Source: Polaribacter sp. (GTDB lineage Bacteria > Bacteroidota > Bacteroidia > Flavobacteriales > Flavobacteriaceae). Taken from it: a DNA stretch of 5,304 bases. Shown piece by piece: positions 1 to 5,304 of the stretch. Each line of letters starts with the position of its first letter. The first letter of the stretch is position 1. Location of the stretch: positions 11,517 through 16,820 of the forward strand of contig DPRC01000073.1 in the NCBI GenBank assembly GCA_003537695.1. Reading direction: 5' to 3'. The notes under the pieces are model-generated. The model was given only the letters and a program-made list of their open reading frames with translations. It made no database searches and was not told where the DNA came from. A program made the translations under genes and the position numbers.

Positions 1-208
1 CTCGCTCCCCTTCTTTAACAACTGCCTCGGGTACAAGGACACTTGGATTTTGTATAATTGAATCTTTTTCAATTATATTCCTGTTTTCAAGCTCCCAAAT
101 TACCGCTTGTATTGCTTCTTCTGTATATTTATGTTTCTCTTCTAAAACGAGTGCTAAAGCGGTATCAGATTTCTTTGCCATCGTTTGGGAATACGTATTT
201 ATTCTCAT
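1..208 (-). CDS. N-terminal part of an unrecognised protein, cut by the window edge
   Basis: An open reading frame enters the window from the left with no stop. Two in-frame ATG starts are possible. The one at 208 lies 15 nt after the stop of the CLC gene, behind an A-rich stretch. The one at 181 gives a protein beginning MAKKSDTALALVLEEKHKYT. I prefer 208 slightly for its spacing and A-rich upstream region, but 181 is a real alternative. The visible part is soluble and helix-like: a charged N-terminus, then a segment reading roughly EEKHKYTEEAIQAVIWELENR. From memory, this resembles short N-terminal helical segments found before membrane domains in Bacteroidota proteins of unknown function, of the form L-E-x-x-x-x-Y-x-x-E-A-I-x-A-x-x-x-E-L-x-x-R. 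That resemblance is not evidence of function. The gene is probably co-transcribed with the CLC gene. I cannot name a function, and the rest of the gene is outside the window. Confidence 0.75.
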   Translation of the reverse strand, partial: MRINTYSQTMAKKSDTALALVLEEKHKYTEEAIQAVIWELENRNIIEKDSIIQNPSVLVPEAVVKEGER

Positions 209-223
209 CTCAATTTATTTTTT

Positions 224-1999
224 TTAACTGGTAACTTCAATTAGCTTATTTCTATATGCGGTTAATAGTTTTGATTTAGAAATAAAACCTGAATAAATAC
301 CGTCTTTTACAACGGGTAAATTCCATGCACCACTTTCTTTAAATTTTTGCATCACCACCTCTACAGAGTCCCCTTCAAAGATAATTGCAGGTGCACTTTT
401 CATAAAATCAGAAACATAGGTTTCATCATACTGGGTTTGATCAAACATCATGGGCCTAATATCATCTAATAATACAATGCCTAAAAACTGTTTTTTATCG
501 TCTAATACCGGAAAAATATTTCTTTTTGACTTTGCCACTGATTTTTTTAACATTTCTCCAAAAGTCATTTCTGGTGTAATTGGATTAAAATTCCTTTCAA
601 TAAGCTTGTCAATTTGCAACAGCATAAGCACATTCTTGTCTTTATTGTGGGTAATTAGCTGTCCTTTTTTTGCTAATTCTACCGTATAAATAGAATTCGA
701 AACAAAATATTTTGTGAATGCATAAGATATTGCAGAGACCAGCATTAGCGGCACAAACAATTCATAACCTCCCGTTATTTCGGCAATTAAAAAAATAGCT
801 GTCAAAGGCGCGTGTAAAACGCCTGCCATTAATCCTGTCATTCCAATTAAAGTGAAGTTAGATTCAGAAACGTCAAATCCCAATTGATTGATAACTTTGG
901 CGATTGCATTTCCAAGAGCACTTCCCATAAAAATGGTTGGAATAAAAATTCCACCAACACCCCCTGCAGCAAAGGTTGTTGTCATGGCAATTGCTTTAAA
1001 AATCGCAATCAATAATAGCATCACTACCACCACATATACATTTTGCAAGTCAATATTGTAAGGAATGTCTTTTAAGGCGGCAGCCGTATTTCCATTTAAC
1101 AAATTGGTAATTAAACCGTATCCTTCGCCATACAACGGTGGAATTAAATACAGCATAATTCCAATTGCAATTCCTCCAATAATCAATTTCTTAAACGGAC
1201 TTTCAAAGCGGTCAAAAAAGCGTGTTATTTTAAAATACATCTTCGAGAAATATACAGAAGCAACGCCTGTTAAAAATGCCAATATGATATAGAAAGGAAT
1301 GTCTTTTACTTCAAAAACATCCACTAATTTAAAACCGAATAAAACGTCTGTTCCTGTAAAAAAATAAGAGGAGATTACTGCGGAAACTGATGCGAGTAAA
1401 AGTGGAACTAAGGAGGCAAAAGCCAGATCTAAACTAAAGATTTCTACTGCAAAAATAATAGCGGCAATGGGTGCCTGAAACATAGAAGACATGGCGCCAG
1501 CAGTTGCGCAACCAATAAGCAACATTCTTGTTTTAGAGTTCATGTGAAATAGCTGTGCAATATTGGATCCCAAGGCTGCCCCTGTGCTAACAGCGGGACC
1601 TTGCAATCCAGCAGAACCTCCAAAACCTACAGTTATAGGCGCAGTAATTAGTGAAGCGAAGATCTTGTATCTTTCTATGATACCGTTTCTTCTAGAAATG
1701 GCGTGTAAAGTAGTAGAAATACCGTGGCCAATCTCTTTTTTAATGACGAATTTTTTGATATAAAAAACTAAAAATAAACCAATAATTGGAAAAATAAAAT
1801 AGAGGGTATACCGATATTCTTTAATAAAACTACCCTGGAGTAATTCTTGTATTAAAAAAGTTAGATCTTTTAAAATAAAAGTTCCCAGTCCTGCAATAAA
1901 ACCCACGAGTACGCTTAGAACATATACAAATTGTCTCTCAGAAATATGTTTATATCTCCAAATTAATATTTTTCTGTATATTTTTTTTGCTGTTGGCAT
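224..1999 (-). CDS. CLC-family chloride channel/transporter with C-terminal CBS pair
   Basis: This 591-residue inner-membrane protein has a CLC anion-transport domain (about residues 20-440) followed by two cytoplasmic CBS domains (about 465-525 and 530-588), which in this family often bind adenine nucleotides and regulate the pore. CLC landmarks are visible in order: GHGIS at 91-95 (the GSGIP position), GGSAGLQGP at 127-135 (the GxEGP position), AVEIF at 184-188, GGIFIP at 349-354 (GxFxP) and the pore tyrosine Y412 in GGYELFVP. The gating glutamate of ClC-ec1 (E148) aligns with Q133, codon CAA at 1601-1603. The internal proton glutamate (E203) aligns with I187, and S107 aligns with H92. Family knowledge says these changes favour proton-uncoupled anion flux, so channel behaviour is inferred; anion choice is unknown. 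The ATG at 1999 is preceded by an in-frame TAA (in ATG-ACA-AAA-TAA), which leaves little room for an upstream start. It has its own candidate promoter behind the aspS terminator. Family assignment is secure; mechanism is not. Confidence 0.96.
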   Translation of the reverse strand: MPTAKKIYRKILIWRYKHISERQFVYVLSVLVGFIAGLGTFILKDLTFLIQELLQGSFIKEYRYTLYFIFPIIGLFLVFYIKKFVIKKEIGHGISTTLHAISRRNGIIERYKIFASLITAPITVGFGGSAGLQGPAVSTGAALGSNIAQLFHMNSKTRMLLIGCATAGAMSSMFQAPIAAIIFAVEIFSLDLAFASLVPLLLASVSAVISSYFFTGTDVLFGFKLVDVFEVKDIPFYIILAFLTGVASVYFSKMYFKITRFFDRFESPFKKLIIGGIAIGIMLYLIPPLYGEGYGLITNLLNGNTAAALKDIPYNIDLQNVYVVVVMLLLIAIFKAIAMTTTFAAGGVGGIFIPTIFMGSALGNAIAKVINQLGFDVSESNFTLIGMTGLMAGVLHAPLTAIFLIAEITGGYELFVPLMLVSAISYAFTKYFVSNSIYTVELAKKGQLITHNKDKNVLMLLQIDKLIERNFNPITPEMTFGEMLKKSVAKSKRNIFPVLDDKKQFLGIVLLDDIRPMMFDQTQYDETYVSDFMKSAPAIIFEGDSVEVVMQKFKESGAWNLPVVKDGIYSGFISKSKLLTAYRNKLIEVTS

Positions 2000-2095
2000 T
2001 TCAGATTATTTTGTCATTTCAAAGGTTTGAGAATTTTCCTTCCCTCTTTTCAACTTTTCAAGATAGCAGTTGTTAAAAAAAACTCAAAATGACAT

Positions 2096-2105
2096 GGATA
2101 TATCC
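2096..2105. repeat. 10-bp perfect palindrome in the CLC leader (possible operator)
   Basis: GGATATATCC is a perfect 10-bp palindrome lying just downstream of the expected start of transcription from the candidate CLC promoter. This is a typical place for a repressor to bind. Palindromes of this size made mostly of A and T also occur by chance in low-G+C DNA, so an operator role is only inferred. Confidence 0.2.
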
Positions 2106-2115
2106 TTAGCCACCT

Positions 2116-2141
2116 CAAAAGTATTCTTAAAATTCTTGCAA
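2116..2141 (-). promoter_or_regulatory. Candidate Bacteroidota promoter for the CLC gene
   Basis: On the minus strand, TACTTTTG (2123 to 2116) matches the Bacteroidota -7 element TAnnTTTG exactly. A TTG (2141 to 2139) 15 nt upstream could serve as the -33 element, though this spacing is shorter than usual. It lies between the aspS terminator and the CLC start, where an independent promoter is expected, and would give a leader of roughly 110 nt. It is the only TAnnTTTG match I found in the 2000-2165 gap on this strand. Confidence 0.4.
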
Positions 2142-2165
2142 CCTAAAAGTAGCTAAAAATTTAAT

Positions 2166-2202
2166 AAAAAAGACCTCACAAGTTTTATAAACTTTTGAGG
2201 CC
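2166..2202 (-). terminator. Rho-independent terminator after aspS
   Basis: Read on the minus strand, a 14-nt arm GGCCTCAAAAGTTT (2202 to 2189), a 3-nt loop and the arm AAACTTGTGAGGTC (2185 to 2172) form a hairpin with one G-U pair and one mismatch. A run of six T (2171 to 2166) follows directly. Read on the plus strand the stem is worse, with two mismatches, which fits a terminator acting on the minus strand. It lies about 68 nt past the aspS stop and separates aspS from the CLC gene. Confidence 0.88.
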
Positions 2203-2269
2203 TAAATTTTTATATCTAAATTCCGAAGGCATACCCAGCTTAAAAAGGCAAGTTCCCGGCAATCTCATG

Positions 2270-4024
2270 TTACTCTTTACTATCTAATTTTAAACTTAAT
2301 TCTTTTAATTGCGCATCATCTATAAAAGCTGGTGCATCAATCATTACGTCACGTCCAGAGTTGTTTTTAGGAAATGCAATGAAATCTCTGATGGTTTCTT
2401 GACCACCTAAAATAGCAACCAATCTGTCCAAACCAAAGGCCAAACCGCCATGAGGTGGCGCACCATATTCAAATGCATCCATTAAGAACCCAAATTGTGC
2501 TTTGGCATCGGCATCAGAAAAACCTAAATGACGCAACATGGTTGCCTGCATTTGTTTGTCGTGAATTCTTATGGAGCCACCGCCAATTTCATTTCCATTT
2601 AACACCAGATCGTAGGCATTTGCCTTTACAGCTCCTGGATCTGTCTCTAACAATTCCATTTGCCCTGGTTTCGGCGATGTAAACGGATGGTGCATTGCAT
2701 GATAATGTCCTGTTTCTTCATCTAATTCCAACAATGGAAAATCTACAACCCATAAAGGTGCGAACACTTTCGGGTCCCGCAATCCTAAGCGCGCTGCCAA
2801 CTCCATTCTTAAAGCAGACAACTGTGCTCTTACTGTATTTGTAGCTCCAGACAATATGCAAATCAAATCACCTTTTTTTGCACCGGTAGCTTCCGCCCAC
2901 TTCGCAAAATCTTCCTGATCGTAGAATTTGTCTACTGAAGATTTAAACGAACCGTCTTCGTTTACGCGGCAATAAATCATCCCTAAAGCACCTACTTGTG
3001 GACGCTTCACCCAGTCAATTAATTTATCTATTTCTTTCCTTGTATATGTATTTCCTCCTGGAACAGCAATTCCAACCACTAATTCAGCGGTATTGAAAAC
3101 ACCAAAATCTTTGTGTTGTGTCACTGCATTTAAAGCTCCAAACTCCATACCAAAACGGATGTCTGGTTTGTCATTTCCATACAAACGCATCGCATCATCG
3201 TATAACATTCTTGGAAATTCTGCCACGTCAATATTGTGCACTGCTTTTAGCAAGTGCCGTGTCAATCCTTCAAAAACATTTAGGATATCTTCCTGCTCCA
3301 CAAATGCCATTTCACAATCAATCTGTGTAAATTCTGGCTGCCTGTCTGCACGTAAATCTTCATCTCTAAAGCATTTTACAATCTGAAAATACTTATCCAT
3401 TCCACCAACCATTAGGAGTTGTTTGAAGGTTTGCGGTGACTGTGGTAAAGCGTAAAATTGACCTTCGTTCATTCTCGAAGGCACTACAAAATCTCTTGCC
3501 CCTTCCGGAGTAGACTTTATTAAATACGGTGTTTCCACTTCTATAAACTCTTGATCAGACAAATACTTTCGAACTTCCATGGAAACTTTATGACGGAAAA
3601 TCAAACTTTCTTTGACAGGGTTTCTTCGAATATCGAGGTACCTATATTTCATTCTAATATCTTCACCACCATCCGTTTTGTCTTCTATGGTAAAAGGTGG
3701 CGTAATCGATGCATTTAAAATTTCTAGTTTAGAAACTAGCAGCTCTACATCTCCCGTAGCCATCTTAGAATTCTTGGACTCTCTTTCTATAACGGTTCCC
3801 GTTACTTGTATCACAAACTCTCTCCCTAAAGATTTTGCTTTTTCCATCATTTCTTTTGGCGTGCGAGCTGCATCAAAAATCAGCTGCGTAACTCCATATC
3901 GATCTCGCAAATCTACCCAAACCATAAAACCTTTATCACGTGATTTTTGAACCCAACCCGCTAAGGTGACTTCTGTATTGATATGCGATGCTCTTAAATC
4001 GCCGCAAGAATGACTTCTGTACAT
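2270..4024 (-). CDS. aspS: Aspartyl-tRNA synthetase
   Basis: This class II (subclass IIb) cytoplasmic synthetase charges tRNA-Asp with aspartate using ATP. With the start at ATG 4024 it has 584 residues, normal for the bacterial type. Domains in order are: an N-terminal OB-fold that binds the anticodon (about 1-105, beginning [11 protein letters not shown]); motif 1 around FIEVETPYL (160-168); the substrate loop QSPQ (195-198); motif 2 [14 protein letters not shown] (219-232, with ATP-binding R220); a bacterial GAD insertion domain (roughly 275-405); [12 protein letters not shown] (475-486); and motif 3 GGLAFGLDR (526-534, with R534). An eight-residue longer reading from a TTG at 4048 exists, but the TTG lies inside a likely promoter box, and the shorter form starts as other bacterial AspRS proteins do. 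K31 sits where E. coli has L30, a position linked to tRNA-Asp/tRNA-Asn discrimination, so specificity cannot be settled from sequence alone. It appears monocistronic, with a strong terminator downstream. Confidence 0.98.
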   Translation of the reverse strand: MYRSHSCGDLRASHINTEVTLAGWVQKSRDKGFMVWVDLRDRYGVTQLIFDAARTPKEMMEKAKSLGREFVIQVTGTVIERESKNSKMATGDVELLVSKLEILNASITPPFTIEDKTDGGEDIRMKYRYLDIRRNPVKESLIFRHKVSMEVRKYLSDQEFIEVETPYLIKSTPEGARDFVVPSRMNEGQFYALPQSPQTFKQLLMVGGMDKYFQIVKCFRDEDLRADRQPEFTQIDCEMAFVEQEDILNVFEGLTRHLLKAVHNIDVAEFPRMLYDDAMRLYGNDKPDIRFGMEFGALNAVTQHKDFGVFNTAELVVGIAVPGGNTYTRKEIDKLIDWVKRPQVGALGMIYCRVNEDGSFKSSVDKFYDQEDFAKWAEATGAKKGDLICILSGATNTVRAQLSALRMELAARLGLRDPKVFAPLWVVDFPLLELDEETGHYHAMHHPFTSPKPGQMELLETDPGAVKANAYDLVLNGNEIGGGSIRIHDKQMQATMLRHLGFSDADAKAQFGFLMDAFEYGAPPHGGLAFGLDRLVAILGGQETIRDFIAFPKNNSGRDVMIDAPAFIDDAQLKELSLKLDSKE

Positions 4025-4045
4025 TTTGTTTCTTTTAATGAATTG

Positions 4046-4053
4046 CAAAATTA
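4046..4053 (-). promoter_or_regulatory. Candidate aspS promoter -7 element
   Basis: On the minus strand TAATTTTG (4053 to 4046) matches TAnnTTTG exactly and ends 21 nt before the aspS ATG, which would give a short leader of about 15 nt. No clear TTG is present at the usual -33 distance; the region there is T-rich (GGTTTTTTC). The box contains the in-frame TTG that would otherwise start a longer aspS product, which argues against that start. Confidence 0.42.
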
Positions 4054-4167
4054 ATCAATTTCATTAGAAAAAACCTTTTTTAGCCGTTCATTTCTAAACA
4101 GAAATACCCCGCTTTCTTTAGATCTATTTTTTAAATAAAAAAGCTGGGAAACAAATGCTACAATCGG

Positions 4168-4201
4168 TTGCGCAAAACATGTCCAATTATTTGTAAATTT
4201 G
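4168..4201 (+). promoter_or_regulatory. Candidate promoter for the cupin gene
   Basis: TAAATTTG at 4194-4201 is an exact match to the Bacteroidota -7 element TAnnTTTG. A TTG at 4168-4170 is a possible -33 element, with a long 23-nt spacer. That TTG is part of an 8-bp palindrome, TTGCGCAA (4168-4175), which could be a regulator site or chance. Only four bases (CGAT) separate the -7 box from the cupin ATG, so the transcript would begin at or next to the start codon. Confidence 0.45.
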
Positions 4202-4205
4202 CGAT

Positions 4206-4565
4206 ATGAGTGTTATTAATATTCAAGAGAAATTTAAATTATTTTCAGCACATTGGTCTCCAAAAAAAGTAGGCGAGTTAAATGGACAACAAGTCTTATT
4301 GGCAAAATTAAAAGGAGCATTTGTGTTTCATAAACACGATGCTGAAGATGAGTTTTTTATGGTCATAAAAGGTTCTTTAGATATTGAACTTCGCGACAAA
4401 ACAATTACTCTAAAAGAAGGTGAATTTTATATTGTTCCAAAGGGTGTTGAACACAAACCCGTTGCAGAAGAAGAAGTACACCTGTTGTTATTTGAACCGC
4501 TAGACATCAAACATACTGGAAATATCATTGCAGACATTACCTTGGAAACCTATGAAAGCATCTAA
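4206..4565 (+). CDS. Small single-domain cupin protein, probably metal-binding
   Basis: This 119-residue protein is one cupin beta-barrel with no signal peptide or membrane segment, so it is probably cytosolic. Cupin motif 1 is present as H42-x-H44 with E49 four residues on, followed by G56. Motif 2 is present as G72-(x5)-P78-x-G80-(x2)-H83. The usual 3-His/1-Glu metal site is therefore complete, so a bound divalent metal is likely. Proteins of this kind include small dioxygenases, isomerases, sugar-binding proteins and many of unknown role; nothing here tells which, and neither neighbour (aspS, rsmI) suggests a substrate. The start is well fixed: an in-frame TAA at 4194-4196 lies just upstream, and no other ATG occurs before codon 52, which is beyond motif 1. 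No Shine-Dalgarno sequence is possible within the short gap to the candidate promoter box, so translation may be leaderless. It may be co-transcribed with rsmI, 71 bp downstream. Confidence 0.93.
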   Translation: MSVINIQEKFKLFSAHWSPKKVGELNGQQVLLAKLKGAFVFHKHDAEDEFFMVIKGSLDIELRDKTITLKEGEFYIVPKGVEHKPVAEEEVHLLLFEPLDIKHTGNIIADITLETYESI

Positions 4566-4583
4566 AAAATTATAACTGTTCCG

Positions 4584-4608
4584 TTTTGAGTACTGCAATA
4601 CCTCAAAA
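4584..4608. repeat. Inverted repeat between the cupin gene and rsmI
   Basis: TTTTGAG (4584-4590) and CTCAAAA (4602-4608) are exact reverse complements around an 11-nt loop. Neither strand has a T-run directly after the stem, so it is not a convincing terminator. It could be a weak RNA hairpin in a cupin-rsmI transcript, a protein site, or chance. The rest of the 71-bp gap is AT-rich, and I found no TAnnTTTG match for a separate rsmI promoter in it. Confidence 0.3.
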
Positions 4609-4636
4609 TAAAAACTAAAAGATTAAAGCATATTAC

Positions 4637-5304
4637 ATGAGCAAACTATATTTAGTTCCAACACCGATCGGAAATTTAGAAGACATGACTTTTAGAGCTA
4701 TTCGAATTCTAAAAGAGGTCGATTTTATTTTGGCAGAAGACACCCGCACCAGTGGAAAGCTATTAAAGCATTATGAAATTGCAACGCAGATGCACAGTCA
4801 TCACATGCACAACGAGCACAAATCCATTCAAGGAGTCTTAAATAGAATAAAAAGTGGAGAAACCTGTGCTTTAATTTCTGATGCCGGAACTCCTGCGATT
4901 TCTGATCCTGGTTTTTTATTGACAAGAGCCTGTGTAGAAAATAATATTGAAGTAGATTGTTTGCCCGGAGCTACTGCCTTTGTGCCGGCATTAGTGAATT
5001 CAGGTTTGCCAAATGATAAATTTATTTTTGAAGGTTTTTTACCCGTAAAAAAAGGAAGACAGACTCGTTTTCTTTTATTAGCCGAAGAAAACAGAACCAT
5101 GATTTTTTATGAATCTCCGCACAAGTTGATAAAAACTTTAGGACATTTTGTAGCATATTTTGGAGAAGATAGACAAGTTTCTGTTTCTAGAGAGTTGACA
5201 AAAATGTTTGAAGAAACGATTCGAGGAACGGCAACCGAAGTTTTAGCCCATTATACCAACAAACCCCCCAAAGGTGAAATCGTTGTTATTGTAGCAGGAA
5301 AAAA
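4637..5304 (+). CDS. rsmI: 16S rRNA (cytidine(1402)-2'-O)-methyltransferase, cut at the right edge
   Basis: RsmI uses S-adenosylmethionine to methylate the ribose of C1402 in 16S rRNA, in the ribosomal P-site region, together with the N4 methylase RsmH. The frame is open from ATG 4637 to the window end (222 codons plus two bases). It shows the tetrapyrrole-methylase-like fold typical of RsmI: LYLVPTPIGNLEDMTFRA at 4-21, EDTRTSGKLL at 34-43, SDAGTPAISDPG at 81-92, PGATAF at 110-115, FYESPHKL at 157-164, and the closing strand GEIVVIVAG at 213-221. E. coli RsmI is about 286 residues, but Bacteroidota forms, as I recall them, usually stop shortly after this last strand, so probably only a few codons are missing. 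The start gives the standard MSKLYLVPTPIGN opening. No Shine-Dalgarno site is seen, as is usual in this phylum. It follows the cupin gene on the same strand and may share its transcript. Confidence 0.97.
   Translation, partial: MSKLYLVPTPIGNLEDMTFRAIRILKEVDFILAEDTRTSGKLLKHYEIATQMHSHHMHNEHKSIQGVLNRIKSGETCALISDAGTPAISDPGFLLTRACVENNIEVDCLPGATAFVPALVNSGLPNDKFIFEGFLPVKKGRQTRFLLLAEENRTMIFYESPHKLIKTLGHFVAYFGEDRQVSVSRELTKMFEETIRGTATEVLAHYTNKPPKGEIVVIVAGK

Noticed and set aside
190..199. Perfect 10-bp palindrome AATACGTATT near the start of the leftmost gene
   Set aside because: It may lie within the coding region if translation starts at 208, and no promoter element accompanies it; AT-rich palindromes of this size occur by chance.
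450..1763. Plus-strand open frames of 66-79 codons (450-689, 1065-1292, 1563-1763)
   Set aside because: They lie fully inside the CLC gene on the opposite strand, show no recognisable domain, and are explained as antisense shadows of a strongly conserved protein.
2455..3950. Plus-strand open frames of 70-112 codons inside aspS
   Set aside because: All are antisense to a complete, conserved synthetase, are composed of low-information residues, and have no promoter or start-site support.
4110..4152. AT-rich imperfect hairpin in the aspS-cupin gap, with arms GCTTTCTTTA and TAAAAAAGC
   Set aside because: It needs a bulge and a large loop, consists mostly of A-T pairs, and has no T-run placed as in a terminator; in this base composition it is likely chance.
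4785..4819. Histidine- and methionine-rich stretch in RsmI (MHSHHMHNEHK), considered as a metal-binding insertion
   Set aside because: It aligns in place with the His/Asn-containing segment of other RsmI proteins (HDHNE in E. coli), so it is a normal family segment rather than an insertion.
4725..5100. Two overlapping minus-strand frames (4725-4925 and 4828-5100)
   Set aside because: Both are antisense to rsmI, whose conserved motifs run continuously through this stretch.
1..5304. Search for mobile elements, CRISPR repeats, tRNA or rRNA genes, riboswitches and defence or toxin-antitoxin genes
   Set aside because: By eye, no repeated direct units, terminal inverted repeats, cloverleaf-like sequences or matching protein families were seen; almost all of the window is taken up by ordinary genes.

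Overview
The window looks like a core chromosomal stretch of a marine-type flavobacterium (Bacteroidota, family Flavobacteriaceae, perhaps near Polaribacter or Tenacibaculum). This is judged by protein style, low G+C, AT-rich start regions without clear Shine-Dalgarno sites, and several matches to the Bacteroidota promoter element TAnnTTTG. No mobile element, CRISPR array, tRNA or rRNA is visible. No defence system or other clearly novel multi-gene system was found.

The left and middle parts are on the minus strand. In transcription order they are aspS (aspartyl-tRNA synthetase, 4024 to 2270), a strong rho-independent terminator (about 2202 to 2166), a candidate promoter (about 2141 to 2116), a CLC-family chloride channel/transporter with two C-terminal CBS domains (1999 to 224), and, 15 or 42 bp behind it depending on the start, the first 60-69 codons of an unrecognised protein that runs off the left edge. 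The last two are probably one operon.

The right part is on the plus strand. It starts from a divergent 181-bp intergenic region (4025-4205) carrying a candidate promoter in each direction. It encodes a small single-domain cupin (4206-4565) and, after a 71-bp gap, rsmI (16S rRNA 2'-O-methyltransferase for C1402, from 4637), which runs off the right edge with its conserved sequence nearly complete.

Two translation-related genes (aspS and rsmI) flank the cupin, but no shared pathway is evident. The most interesting observations are: (1) the CLC protein has glutamine where the gating/external proton glutamate is expected and isoleucine at the internal proton-glutamate position, so it may be a proton-uncoupled channel; (2) the cupin's only plausible ATG lies 4 nt behind a perfect TAnnTTTG box, which suggests a leaderless or nearly leaderless mRNA; and (3) an aspS promoter box overlaps an upstream in-frame TTG, which supports the ATG at 4024 as the true start.
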